The notes under the pieces: generated by a model | What the model saw: only the letters and a program-made list of their open reading frames with translations | Databases searched by the model: none | What the model was told of the DNA's origin: nothing | Assembly (NCBI RefSeq): GCF_031755915.1 | Contig: NC_083384.1 | Span: 28,658,501-28,722,500, forward strand | From: Ziziphus jujuba | Taxonomy: Eukaryota; Streptophyta; Magnoliopsida; Rosales; Rhamnaceae | DNA length: 64,000 nucleotides | Reading direction: 5' to 3' | Program-made: the position numbers and the translations under genes | Shown here: positions 23,212-35,606 of the stretch, in pieces | Position numbering within the stretch: the first letter of the stretch is position 1 | Layout: every line of letters begins with the position of its first letter

Positions 23212-25442
23212 ATGGAACAATTCCGGCATATCGGAGAGGTTTTGGGAAGCCTGAAGGCTCTAATGGTGTTGCAAGATGATATTCAGATTAATCAAAGTCA
23301 GTGCCGTTTGCTGCTTGATATATTCAGCATGGCCTTTGACTCAATAGCAGGGGAGATCAAACAGAATCTGAAACTTGAGGAGAAGAATTCCAAATGGAAA
23401 GCTCTTGAGCAGCCTTTGAGAGATCTCCACAGGGTGTTTAAAGAAGTTGAGCTATATATCAGACAGTGCATGGATTCCAGAGACTGGTGGGGCAAAGCAA
23501 TCAGCTTGCACCAGAACAAAGACTCTATCGAGTTTCACATTCACAACCTGCTATCCCACTTCCCGGCTGTCATCGAGGCAATCGAAACCGCCGGGGAGAT
23601 TTCTGGACTTGATCAGGTTGAGATGGAAAAGAGAAGGGTCATGCTGGTGAAGAAGTATGATAAGATTTGGAATGATCCAGTGCTTTTTGAGTGGAGATTT
23701 GGGAAGCAGTATTTGGTCCATAAGGAGGTTTGCAATAGGTTTGAAGGTGCATGGAGAGAAGATAGATGGAGGCTTATTGAGGCATTGAAGGAGAAGAGAA
23801 GTTTGGGATCCAATTCTTTGACAAAGAATGAGCTTAGGCTTGTAGATATGCTGCTTATTAAACTAAATGGACCAGACTCTAGTAGGGGAAAACTCTTCCC
23901 AAGTTCAATTTTACTTGGTGGAAAGGATTACCAAGTTCGGCGGCGATTAGAAGGTGGAGGCCAGTACAAGGAGATTCAGTGGTTAGGGGAAAGCTTTGTC
24001 TTAAGGCACTTCTATGGAGAGGTTGAAACTCTTACCTCTGAGATTTCTACCCTCCTTTCACTTTCCCACCCCAACATACTGCAATATCTTTGTGGGTTTT
24101 GTGATGAAGATAAAAAGGAGTGCTTTCTTGTTATGGAGTTGATGAACAAGGATATGTCCACCTACATGAAAGAGAATTGTGGTCCAAGAAGGCGGGTTTT
24201 GTTGCCACTTCCGGTTGTGGTTGATCTCATGCTTCAGATTGCAAGAGGTATGGAGTATCTCCATTCTCAAAAGATCTACCATGGAGAGTTGAACCCTTGT
24301 AACATCTTACTGAAGATGAGGAACTCTTCAGAAGGTTATTTCCAAGCAAAAATCTCAGGTTTTGGTTTATCATCCATAACCGATAGTTCTAGTTCTCGAA
24401 ACTCTTCAGCACAAAATTCAGTACACCCTTTCATTTGGCATGCTCCTGAAGTCCTAGCTGAGCAAGAACAGCTAGGAAGTACCTCTAGTTTAAAGTACAC
24501 AGAGAAAGCAGATGTTTACAGCTTTGGTATGCTATGCTTCGAGCTCTTGACTGGGAAAGTTCCTTTTGAAGACGGACACCTTCAAGGAGACAAGATGAGT
24601 AGAAATATAAGAGCAGGGGAGCGGCCTCTCTTCCCATTCCCTTCACCAAAATACCTTGTGAACTTGACCAAACGATGCTGGCAAACCGACCCTTCTCATC
24701 GCTTGAGTTTCTCATCAATCTGTAGGATTTTAAGGTACATCAAGAAATTCCTAGCAATGAATCCAGACCAAGGTCTGCCTCAACTGCAATCTCCTCCTTT
24801 AGATTACTGTGACATAGAGGCAGGGTTTCTGAAGAAGATTTCTGTAGAAGGAGGGCGTTCTAGTATGAATTCAGTTTCACAAATTCCGTACCAGATGTTT
24901 TCTTATAGACTTTTGGAGAAGGAGAAGACTTGCTCTGACATCAAGGACAACAATTGTGAAGCGGCTAGCGATGCAGGGTATATTTGCAAGGATGCAGCTT
25001 CACTTTGTAAGGAGGATTCAGCCTCAGTTTGCAAGGATGAGAATGTATCCGTTGTGGAAGATCCTATAGTACCTCCAAGTGACACGAGGTCAGTTTTTTC
25101 TGATGTGAGGTCAATTTGTTCAGAGACTCCAGTGAAGTATGTGAAGAAGATTCCTACTAAGAAAAAATCTCCTGAAGTAAATGTTAAGAAAGGCACAGGT
25201 CAGTTTCCAACGCCTGTGCAATATTCATTTCTATGTAAAAATATTTTGAAAGTTATATACTGAAATATGTTGATGCTGTTTGCTCAGGAACACCAAGAAT
25301 AAGGGCTCCAAGACCTTCACCACTGAACCCATGCGGTCGAAGTTCGAAGATAAATCGAGATACACATTCGCCATTGGTGACAACCCCTTTGAGACAAAAC
25401 AGAAGAACGAGAGGTCATGTCTCGGATTCAGAGTTACACTAG
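23212..25442 (+). CDS. DUF1221 protein with degenerate protein-kinase domain
   Basis: Two coding exons, 23212-25198 and 25288-25442, give 713 aa. Residues 1 to about 220 match the plant DUF1221 domain that precedes kinase domains in this family. Residues about 240-515 have a kinase-like fold, seen in HPNILQYLCGF, FLVMELM, GMEYLHSQKIYHG, APEVLA (411-416) and DVYSFGM (434-440). Catalytic motifs are missing. The strand that should carry the ATP-binding lysine reads SFVLRHFYGE (261-270), HRD is replaced by HGE (357-359) and DFG by GFG (383-385). It is therefore predicted to be inactive or highly atypical. The C-terminal tail is polar, with a short Cys repeat (ICKDAAS, LCKEDSAS, VCKDENVS at 591-613) and a basic end. 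The family is often labelled 'light-sensor Ser/Thr kinase', but I see no photoreceptor domain. The 5' UTR carries at least one intron (22954-23119). Confidence 0.9.
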
Positions 25443-27038
25443 AATAGCTTTATCTTCTTCTCCTTTCATGTTGAAAACAGTTGCAGGCTTTCCACTAGAA
25501 TTTGTATAGGTTATGGGAGGGTATTCGTTCACTATAATTCTACATATCTTTGATATCTGATTTTGTTTTTGTAAAACTTGAAGCAAAGTTGTAGGTTTGG
25601 TTTAAGAGGTTGTAAACAGTGAATTTCCCACCTTAGCTGCATACCATGCAATTCATAGAAGTTTCTTGTATCATATGAAGTTAGGTTCGCGTATAGATAG
25701 CAGAATTTTCTTTTTCCTTGTTTAATGCTTGGAATGAATGTGATCTGTTTTCTCTCTTATTACAATTCTTCGTTTTCCCTCCATCTCCTAATTGTTTCTA
25801 GTGTAAATTCGCTGATTCTTTTTTTCTTTTTAGTGCAAGTTTTGAGGTTCAAGTAATTGTTATGGTTCTTTATTTCTTCTATTGGATATATAAATCAAGA
25901 TTTCGTAGCTACTTCTAGACAGCTCATATCCATCGCGTAGAAGGACAAACCATCATAAAGAAATTTCTAAGGATAATATCTCGAAAGAATGAGCAGCAAG
26001 GTTTAAACACCAAATCCTCTTTAACACAATTTTAAACTTATTTTGTCATTTTTGTATGCTCAAGTAGAATTTGGAGCATTCCAAAAACTTGGATATCCAA
26101 CTACAAGAAGACAAGTACAGATAAATCTTGATTTGAATCGCTACCTTTTCTTTGACTCTTGCTCTTTCTTTAGCTGGGAGGCGATCCCAAATAAACAGGT
26201 ATGGAAGCTATAATTGTATGTAAACACGGTCGAATCTATGGAAGCATTGGTTTATACATTCCTCTTAGCCTTTACGTGAAGTTTGGACTGAATGAACCAC
26301 CAAAATGGAATTGAGAATATTGCACGGTAGATAATCAAGCAAAAGCCATTCTACCTTAACAAAACAGATTTATCATATTAATCAAACCTCAAAGAATTTA
26401 CATTGGCTGCGTTGTATTTAGACATCAGAAATTAGTTACAAGGAAATTTCTTGTGAAATTGTTAAAAATGCTTTAACTCCTAAGAATAAGCAGCTTGGTT
26501 ACAAATGCCAGTCCATTGGAAACTAAAACGGATGGCAAAACTAATCTGTATCAGTTAAACTAGTACTGTAAATCTCTGAGCTTCGATCACTTGATGCATG
26601 AAACTGCTGTTCTTGCTTCCCAGAATTCTATTTTCAGCTATAACTTGCTTGAACTGATTTCACAATCTTGATTATGTCCATTTGACAAAACGCCAACAGT
26701 CCTCGAGCATACTCTATTAATGGCAACGTGAAACCCTGGTTTTGAATCCAATGGGTATGTGCTCTCGTATCACAATCTTCTGATTAAGAGATTTATCTGG
26801 CACTTCTCAGTATCTTGGTGCAGAAGTTATGCCCAATTTGCAGATGACTACAGCCTATCTCACATGGATGGCTCAAATCCAAGATCTTATATATTCACAG
26901 ACAGTTCATTCATTCCAACTCACTCTCAGTTTCACCATGCGAAACAAATTCAGCTTAAGGATGGGCTGTACGGCACGTTAACAGAGAGCATGAAGAGGAC
27001 TATGACTCCTAAATTGAAGTTCAATAAGTACCTTTTCC
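25443..27038. other. Intergenic between convergent kinase and SPA genes
   Basis: Both flanking genes end here, so the stretch holds two 3' UTRs and spacer. A 120-codon plus-strand frame at 26759-27121 overlaps the last SPA exon antisense and has no family resemblance. No other feature was seen. Confidence 0.6.
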
Positions 27039-28090
27039 TTAAACCATCTGTAAGACTTTTATACACCCACTTGAATTGGCAGCGACAAGCATGTCTGATT
27101 TCCCTCTCCAGCAGACACTAGAAACGAATTGTCCATTATCATCATCAGTCTCCTTTCCAGAAAATGAATCGATAGATCCAAACTTGTGAGAAGTAATTGG
27201 CATAGGTAAAGATCTATAATAAGCATAAACCTGGGAAAGAGAGAGAAAAGCTTAACATGTCAGAAAAGGGTTATACTTTGACAAAGAAAATGGTAAACAC
27301 TATAAATAATGCAGGAAACTTCCTTTAAGCTGATTGTCTATCTACCTATTCGATGTAACAAAGTCGCTTAATATTCAATTAAGAATATTTTGTTCTTGAT
27401 CTAATCTATAAACAAGTGAATAACAAGAAAAGGAACATGTACCTCATTAGTTTCCGAACCACAGGCTACATAACCATCAGCAACAGATAAACCCACAAAG
27501 TTCTGAGGAAGCAAACATCCAAAGAAGAACCAACCACCAAAAAGAATGGTGAGATACTTATGATTGCAAAGTACGTGTCAAATCTAGAAAAATTTTAATT
27601 TAAAAAAAAAAAAAAATGATGAAGAAGAAGAAGAAAGGGATGGGGAAAAAAAATGATCATAGGATAAACAACATATATACGTTTCAAGAGGGGAACCTTT
27701 TCATTGGTATGTCCACTAAGGGTCAGGCTGCAAGCATTGGTGGAAAGACCACTATGAGTGCTTTTGTTGAGATCCCATAGCTTTAATGTGTTGTCAGTGG
27801 ATGCAGAAACAAGGGTCTCAGAGTCCAAGAATTTCACATAACTTACAGCTTTATCATGGCCAGCCAATGTACACCATGGTGTTTTAGCATATCGAAGATC
27901 ATAGCAATAGGTTCTATAATCTGCAGATCCAAAAGCCAGTAAATGAGTGGAGTGAGCAGAGAACTGAACGCAGCATACATTTGCAATGTTCCTGATTGTG
28001 CTTAAAGAGTTCTTCTGCACAAAGAAAAAGGAACTACGTCATAAATAAAAAATTTAGAAGTCGATGTAATTCTTCATTATGTGTGCTTCA

Positions 28091-28127
<37 letters not shown>

Positions 28128-31100
28128 CATGCCTCATTAATGCTCCACAATTTCACTGAACAATCATCACTTCCACTAGCTAATTTTGTGGGACACACTA
28201 CCGAAAAGTCGACAGACCAAGCTCTCTTTTCATGCTCATTGTATTGAGAAAAAGGTTGACCTGTACTTGCATCCCATAACTGGAATGCCAAGCAAATTAT
28301 GTCATGAAGAATGAAAGTAAAATCACTACAAGATAAAGACAGAACCAATCATGGTACGGAAGAATATCAAGAAAACATAATATTTATCAAAAGAGAATTC
28401 CAAACTTTAAACTAATAAAAAGCCAGAGAGAGAGAGAGAGACAGAGAGGGGGGGGGGGGGGGGGGGGATGAAGAATAAGAAAATGACGCAAAGATCCAAC
28501 ATGCAAAAATCTCTTTTTCCAGTCACCATCATTTAACAGAAATGCAAGAATGAACTTACAAGCACAGCCTGACTAAATGAATTAAAAAAAAGTGAAGGAA
28601 CCTTTAAAACCACTTTGAACACTAAAATTGGAACAAAGAATTTCAAGGTAAAACAATTCAAATTTCTCCAGCCAATCATGAAAATATGTGCCAAAGCTAA
28701 AAGCCTAAAGAAAGATTCCTAAAGTATATATTTGCTCCTTTGTACTAAATGGAAAGTAAAATTTTATTAGGATAGTTGGTCAATCACATAATCAAGAACA
28801 TAGCAGGCCAGTATTTATCTTCTCTCTTTTAAGACTTCAACATCAGAACATGGATAGTGTTCACTTGAATTAAATTTTTTTTTTTTTTCCCCTCACTGTA
28901 GTACCCAGTCAGACTTCCATTATAAATTTAAACCTAAAATACCAAGTTGGCACTACCACTAGCCCTCAAATTAACCAATTATAAAGACCATCAAAATCCT
29001 CACCTCCAATCCTGCCAGTAAAAAGTTTAGCAACAGCTACGAGTTTGGTCCATTTTGCCTGAGGAATCTATTCCTCTGAGAGCCAGTTTATCGACTAAAA
29101 CCATATGTTTTCCTCTACCACAACAAGCCACAAATCATACTCTCTATAATTCCAGCTCTAAGCAATCATAAAAGATAATGCTTTCCAATATTTCCTACAT
29201 TAAAATTCCAACATGCCACATCCAAGAGTCATGGAGCAAGTTACAAAAGGACTTATAAAGGAAACTAGTCATGAAAAGCAACTAATGACGGGATTCTGTT
29301 AGTTTAATTTACATAGCCACACATATAAAATTTAAATAACAACATTAAGGAAAATGATATTTGCACTGTTTGAAAGTTATGGATCATAACATAAATGTAT
29401 AAAAAGTTTGCTAATCCTTTGTACTAAGAACCAATACCAGTTCATTTAATCTACTGGAAAGTAATACAGGGAATTTGGGGAAAAGGGGTGACCCACAGTC
29501 TAATTAGTCATAATTCACAATCGCCTGTATCTATGTCACAATTATCAGAGAGATGAACATATCCAATTATCACAATATAGAGGCTGATTAGGATACCAAG
29601 TATTCCATTTCTAAGAACCTTAAAAATAAATAGACTACTAATGCACAAGATATACACACCTTGACTGCACCATCGTAATCAGTTGATGCAAGATAGTTTT
29701 TGATATAGTTGTTCCAGCTAACACAGCTGAGCTTTGATTTGTTCGACATCTCAATCACTGGGTAATGAATATCAACAGAATCATTGAAGAGAGCACTAAA
29801 CTCAAATATCTTTATTTTCTTTGAGACTCCAGCAGCTGCGAAGTAGTCTTCATCCCTATCGAAACTCAAGGAGCATATTACATTCGAAGAACTATTAAAT
29901 TCCCCATTTCTTAGTACTCCACGTACTTCAAACTTAGTATAACGAGCATACTTGCACAGACCATCAAAGAAGGCTCCCAAGCGATCTGTGGAAGTCTGCT
30001 TCTCTTCATCCTTTAGTGTTGAATGCCAATTCTCCCGGTTTCTTAATAATTCTTTATCTAACCGTGTTGTAGCATCAGTATCAGGGAGCTGAATTTTGGA
30101 TCTCATGGAGAAGTAAGCACTTTCAAGCTGGCAATTATTATTTCTTAACTTCGACTCATTTGTATTAAAAACATATTTTGAGCTTGAAGGCTCTTTATGG
30201 AAGAACATATTTTGCTTTTCAACGTGAAGGGAGTCATCATGCAAGCTCGAATGAGCCAATGGTTTTTTTGAACAATGCCTTCCCTCAACTTCTTCAATAT
30301 CTGCTTCTAAGCATCTCATGTCTTCCACTAACTTTGAGGCATCCTTCTGCTTTTGTTCTTTTAATGTCACAAGGAAATGCAATAACAATTCTGATTCAAT
30401 GTCATCCTGATCAACAGATGATGACAATTCTTCAGCACAAACCTCCTGCAATCCATTGACTACTTCAGATTGAAGGATTTCCCTGTCATACAGAACCAAT
30501 TATAAACTCATACAGTATCAAGGTCCAGAATGCCCATATCTGAAATCAATTAGCATTTTTCAGATACCAAGATTAACCATAGAAAGAATTAAGGACTACC
30601 TTGTTGTTGGCCGTGATGATGGTTCAGGATGAAGTAGCCAAAGACAAAACCCAGCTTCCTTAGAATTTTCTGATAGAAAATCTGGAGGAAGAATCCTCTG
30701 ACGCAAATCCAACATAGCTGTTGCATGTGTGCTATCAGATTCAAAACGCGCAAGTAACTGAAAGATGAGGGGGAAAAGAAAAAAACAATTCATACATTAG
30801 ATTTTTAGTAAATTCCTTGATTAAACCCCAATACTAGCAATTAAATAACATGATTGCTGCAAAAACAAATCTGATTAGTATGAGTGAGAGTGGAGGGCAA
30901 ATGTGAGCAAGTATGTACATCAGTGTAAGTTCACAAACACAAACACAATTTTCATACCTCAAAAAGAAGAACACCAAGAGAGTAGATATTTGATAAAATT
31001 GTGCAGCTCCCCTCACTGAGTTCATCAGGACTAGCATACCACTTTTCTTCCAACTGCTCGCTTAAAGAAGTCATCTGCTCTCTTGTATTAGACCCAAGAA

Positions 31101-32433
31101 GGCAGCCAAACTTACTCTCAGCCCTCTGTGTTGCACTCAGGTGACCTTCATCAAATTCGTTAATTGAATTTGCATTTTCAAGTTTAAAGCCATAACTTGT
31201 TGGAAACTGAGGCCACTGCCTAAAAAGTCTTTTGCTTTGGAGAAACTTTTGCTTCTTTGCACATGAACTAACTGATGGAAAAAAACCCTGTTCCACTGGC
31301 CTTTTCCTAATCAGATTATTCTCTAATTGAGAAACATCTTGATCCATTATGCACTGTAGCATCTCCTTTTGGACAGTTGATCCAAGTCTTCCAAGATACT
31401 TTACCTGATTTGAAGGCAACAACTTCAAATAAGAAGGACGCAAGTCATACAAGGCAATTCCTTGACAGTAAGAATAATCCACCAGATCTACAATCTGTTT
31501 AAAAATGCACAGGCGCTCAAACTTATTCACTTTAGCGTGGCCAATTTTTAGCCATTCCCTCAAAGTGACTCCATCACAATCAGAACCACCAATCCTGATT
31601 GCAGCTTTCACTCCATAGGAAGGTGGAGTAACAACTTTGGCATCTAGACTTTGTGATGTAGCAGAAGCTACCACAGTACCAGAACCAATCTTCGTACTCC
31701 TCTGGTCTCCGGACTCAAGAAGGTGGCCATCATGTTGTGGCCCTTGTGGGCCTTTACATATGATACCCTTGCCCTTCAGTGTGCTTTTAACAAAAAATTC
31801 AGAAAACCCTGACTTGGATAGAATCTTTGTCCTGATACCACCATGGGTGCTACTCAAAACTCCTCTATGTTCAGCTTTGGTCAATTCTTCAGCAGATTCA
31901 TTTTGACCATCGGGTTTTTGAGCCAAAGCATCGGGAAATGATGAGTAACCCCTATCCTCCATGCCTGTTAACATAGGTTGACCATTGTCCCTGTATGCGG
32001 TATCACCATGTGAACTCCCACTTCCTGACCCACTTGCTAACTGGTATAGATGTTGCCACTGACTCTGCCTAGGCTGTATTCTTCCTAGATTTGTTGATGT
32101 ACCGACTATGGCTAAATTTGAACCATCACAATTTCTTACAGTTAACTCTTCCACAGTTTCACCAGCATCACCCGTTAAGTGGGAGCCACTATATGGGTTT
32201 TCTACAGCATTTACAATGCTTTTAAACCTATTTATATTCTTACCATCTAATATTTCTGCAAATTGCTGATGCGGGTTCTGGGAATAGTTGCCCTCACCTG
32301 GTATGAGCATTTCATGGGGTTCCAACATGTTGCAGCTTTCAGATTTCAGAAAATACTCACCGTCTTTGGTTTGAATGTGCCCACCCTCAGCTGTGTTAAA
32401 TGGGGTCACCTCCTCACCCACTTCATCATCCAT
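27039..32433 (-). CDS. SPA2-like: SPA1/SPA2-type protein (SUPPRESSOR OF PHYA-105 family)
   Basis: Seven coding exons on the minus strand: 32433-30958, 30757-30600, 30482-29660, 28279-28133, 28014-27697, 27502-27443 and 27230-27039. They total 1057 aa, the usual SPA1/SPA2 length. The long frame extends to a GTG at 32457, but the first ATG is at 32433. Domains: a polar N-terminus with [13 protein letters not shown]; a kinase-like region around residues 280-545 with GVTLREWL (288-295) and YDLRPS in place of HRD; a short coiled coil (about 546-612); and a WD40 propeller from about 735 to the end ([24 protein letters not shown]). SPA proteins form a nuclear complex with COP1 that directs light-signalling factors such as HY5 to degradation in the dark. 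The intron after exon 4 uses a GC donor. A 5' UTR intron is predicted at 32475-33269. The N-terminal opening favours SPA2 over SPA3/4, which are shorter. Confidence 0.93.
28094..28125. repeat. (AG)n microsatellite in a SPA intron
   Basis: Sixteen AG dinucleotides, read as (CT)16 on the coding strand, begin about six bases after the GC splice donor at 28132-28131. Confidence 0.92.
28448..28467. repeat. 20-base G homopolymer in a SPA intron
   Basis: An unbroken G20 follows an (AG)n tract inside the 1380-base SPA intron between 28280 and 29659. It reads as C20 on the coding strand and could form G-quadruplex or i-motif structures, or be a misassembled length. Confidence 0.85.
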
Positions 32434-33831
32434 GCTGTTTAAACCAACTTCATTCACTCAAGTCTAATCACTGACTGCAGCAGTTGCACAGTAGACAGAT
32501 TAGTACAGTAGAAACCATGTAAAGCACGTAAACGACATAGAATTATGGCAGAAAAGCTTAGGAAATAGCACTGCCAAAATCAGAAAATCAGTAAGTTGAA
32601 AGAAATAACATGCAATACAAGATTAAGCGATTTAACAAATGCCTTGTCTTAACATGTCAATCAGAAAAGATACCAACAAGAATGATTTCGTCAACGAAGG
32701 GTTCGAAATTATGTGAACCAGAGAGAATCAGATTGTAACTCATAATAATAACACGTATTGACAATAAGAAGCCTGACATCCCTCCTCTGTGACCAATCTT
32801 TACCCACACAAAAAAAGAAAAAGAAAAAAAAGAAATGGACAGCGAGACATAGAGCGAGTAAGTTTAAGAAATATTGCAAGAAACTAAAAACAATTCAATA
32901 AAAGATTAAACTACAGAGAAATTAATCAAGTATGCAAGTCTCTGTTCTTGATGAAAGTGATCAACGACAGTGATACGGTTGGCAACAAACCTAATTTAAA
33001 AAAGGTTAAAAAGAAAAAAAAATAACAGAATTATCATTCTTTTAAGTCTCAGACTACCCCAGTTCACAGACCCAGCAGTCCATCTCAACTAAAGCCGCGA
33101 TACATTTTACCACACAACTCGATGAATTCATAATTCTAACAATATCAGAATGTATAAACCACCGCCATTACTCACTCCCTCACTTTCTCCGCAACCAAAC
33201 AGAAAGTGAAAACCGAAAATAAATAAAATTTTAAAAAAATGTTGAATTATAATTGGATTAAACCCATACCTTGATGAATTTCAACCGAAACCAAGCTCTC
33301 GACTAGTACACGCTTTAGTGTTCAATTCTACGTAAAAAGAAAAAGAAAAAAAAAAAAAAAAGGGGTAAATTAGTGACGCGAAAAAACCCTAGAAGCCGAG
33401 CAAAAACCGAAACCTGAAGAAGAAGAATAAAGTGTGAGAGAGAGAGAGACATATGCTGTTTACCAGAAATGGAAAACAAATATCTTTTTCTCTAAATCCC
33501 TCTTCCTTCAAAATTTTCCTGATAACTCTCTCTCTTTTATTTTTGTACTTTTTATTAATAAGAATTTTGTTGAATTTCTTACCTAGACCCAAAAAAACAA
33601 AAAAAACAAAAATCAGATTTTATTTTCCCTATTTTTCTATTATTCGAGTTGATTAAATTACCCTTTGTTTTTGGTACGGCCGGAGATTTATAAAACGCGA
33701 AAAAATGAGGAGCCAGTAATTTTATCCAGAGGATTTATTATTTATTTATTTATTGTTAATATTTATTCTCTTTGATAAAGTAACGGCTTGTCCTCCCGCC
33801 GTTTTAAGTATATGCAGAAACACTGATAAAC

Positions 33832-33840
33832 GCCACGTCA
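33832..33840 (-). promoter_or_regulatory. TGACGTGGC bZIP-type element in the SPA promoter
   Basis: GCCACGTCA on the plus strand reads TGACGTGGC toward SPA, about 400 bases upstream of the presumed transcript start. It matches the hybrid C-box/G-box sequence bound by plant bZIP factors such as HY5. Occupancy here is inference. Confidence 0.4.
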
Positions 33841-34903
33841 TCTCCGTACATGGAAAGGAAAAAGAACATATGTTTTGTGCATATATGATATAACAAAAAA
33901 AAAAAAAAAAAGATTTTTGAAAATAATTGTACGTATAATTGTACATATAATATTATGCACCTTCATGACTAGGAACTTATAGTGCAAGACACAATCGAGA
34001 TGAGAACAATTATTCTAAATGAAAAAAGTAGTATAAGAAAAGAGATTATTAATTATTATCGTTGTTAATCTGGTATTAATGAAAAAGATCTTACTTTAAA
34101 AAATGATCAGAACATGAATCAATTAAAACACATGAATATTTTTACAGTATTGCTATATATACTAAAATATTTATTAAATAATATATATTAAAATATTATT
34201 AATTGATTTATTTATATAATTTAAATATAAAAAATTAAATATTTAAATGATAGATTAATTAAATATTTATACATCATTTATTGTATTTTTTATTAAATAA
34301 ATTTGATAAATATTTTATCAATAAGTAATTATACAATGAAAGAATATTTATTCATAATAAATTTGATTCAAAACAAAATATTTTACTTAAAATTAGCTAT
34401 ACTAGAGGATTTAACTCGTTAAATTTAAACAAAATTTTATATTTCTTAAAATTGAAAAAAAAGGTTAAATAACACAGGTTTTTTTTTTCTCTTTTTTTTT
34501 AAAAAAAAATACATCCATGGCTTATTTGAACAGAAGAGAGAAAATTGGGTCTTCATTAATGCAATTCCATTAATAAATTTATATGCAATGGTACTAGTAA
34601 GGTGGCAACTCAAAAAAAAAAAAAAAATGACTAAATTATCATATTTATAATTTTAAAAATTGTGGTTGGAATTATATTAATATTGTTTCAGCATTTCCCA
34701 AGCCGACGCTAGCAAAATGAGAGATGCTAAAAATGTATAAAAGCATTTTCTTTTTTTTGGGTATTTTTTTTGGTATTTTTCAATTAATTTTGGTATTAAA
34801 GGAAGGAAATGGATACCTATGAAGCACGTAGCAGCAAGTAGGGGAGGTGGGTCCGACATGGGGTGCAGTGTGCGCGAATACAAAGAGGTGATCATGGTAA
34901 CAT

Positions 34904-34970
34904 CACGTGGCCCTTCATGGGACCTCACTCAATTTCAGCTTAACCACCCGTTCACATTCCGCCACGTCAT
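34904..34970. promoter_or_regulatory. G-box plus GCCACGTCAT pair without an assigned gene
   Basis: A palindromic CACGTG at 34904-34909 and GCCACGTCAT at 34961-34970 are followed by ATTGGTC (inverted CCAAT) near 35008 and TATAAATA near 35182. The arrangement resembles a plus-strand promoter, but no credible coding frame follows for several hundred bases. A non-coding transcript, a distal enhancer or a relic promoter are all possible. Confidence 0.35.
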
Positions 34971-35338
34971 CATTTATATTGGGTCCACAAAAAATTTTAG
35001 CTCCTGATTGGTCAGAAATTAGGCTAGCCTGAGTACTGACTAGTTCTCCCATCACCCCCATCGCTTTTTCTCCACCTCCATAGCCAAAGGTTCATGCCGC
35101 CAAAGGCAATGTTGTTAAAACAAACATACATGTGTACAACATCAAGTGGTTTTGCTTTTGCGCACTGATTTGTGATTTTTCATATAAATAAACATGGTCC
35201 AAGTCTCTAAAACGACGTCGGTTTTTTTCTGTTTCCGTCAACAATGTTTGGACATTTCTTTCTGCTTTACAATGACAACCCAAACAAATCTCAACCTAAA
35301 TCAAGGTCCGGGTTAGTGTTGAGTCAATATATAGCCAT

Positions 35339-35377
<39 letters not shown>

Positions 35378-35379
35378 AA
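35339..35379. repeat. C29 homopolymer followed by A12
   Basis: Twenty-nine consecutive C residues (35339-35367) run straight into twelve A residues. Such a long C-run is rare in plant DNA and its exact length is likely unreliable. Confidence 0.85.
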
Positions 35380-35579
35380 CAAAAGATGGAAATTATTAAT
35401 AAATAAAAATTGTGGGGCTGAGCATGAGCATGATAATAGAGGGGCTACTGTCCTCTTTCCCATACCACACCAAAGCTTTCACGTCGAGTTTCATCATGAT
35501 GTATACCATGTCCACCTTCATGACGTGAGAAATTATGGAGAAGGCCCTGCAAGCAAAGCTTTCATTGTTTTTTATTAGA

Positions 35580-35606
35580 AGAGAGAGAGAGAGAGAGAGA
35601 GAGAGA
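35580..35606. repeat. (AG)n microsatellite
   Basis: An unbroken run of thirteen AG units in spacer DNA. Confidence 0.92.

Noticed and set aside
26759..27121. 120-codon plus-strand frame
   Set aside because: It is partly antisense to the last SPA exon, and its composition does not look like a protein family.
32434..32457. Eight-codon N-terminal extension of SPA
   Set aside because: It starts at GTG just after an in-frame stop; the ATG at 32433 gives an N-terminus typical of the family.
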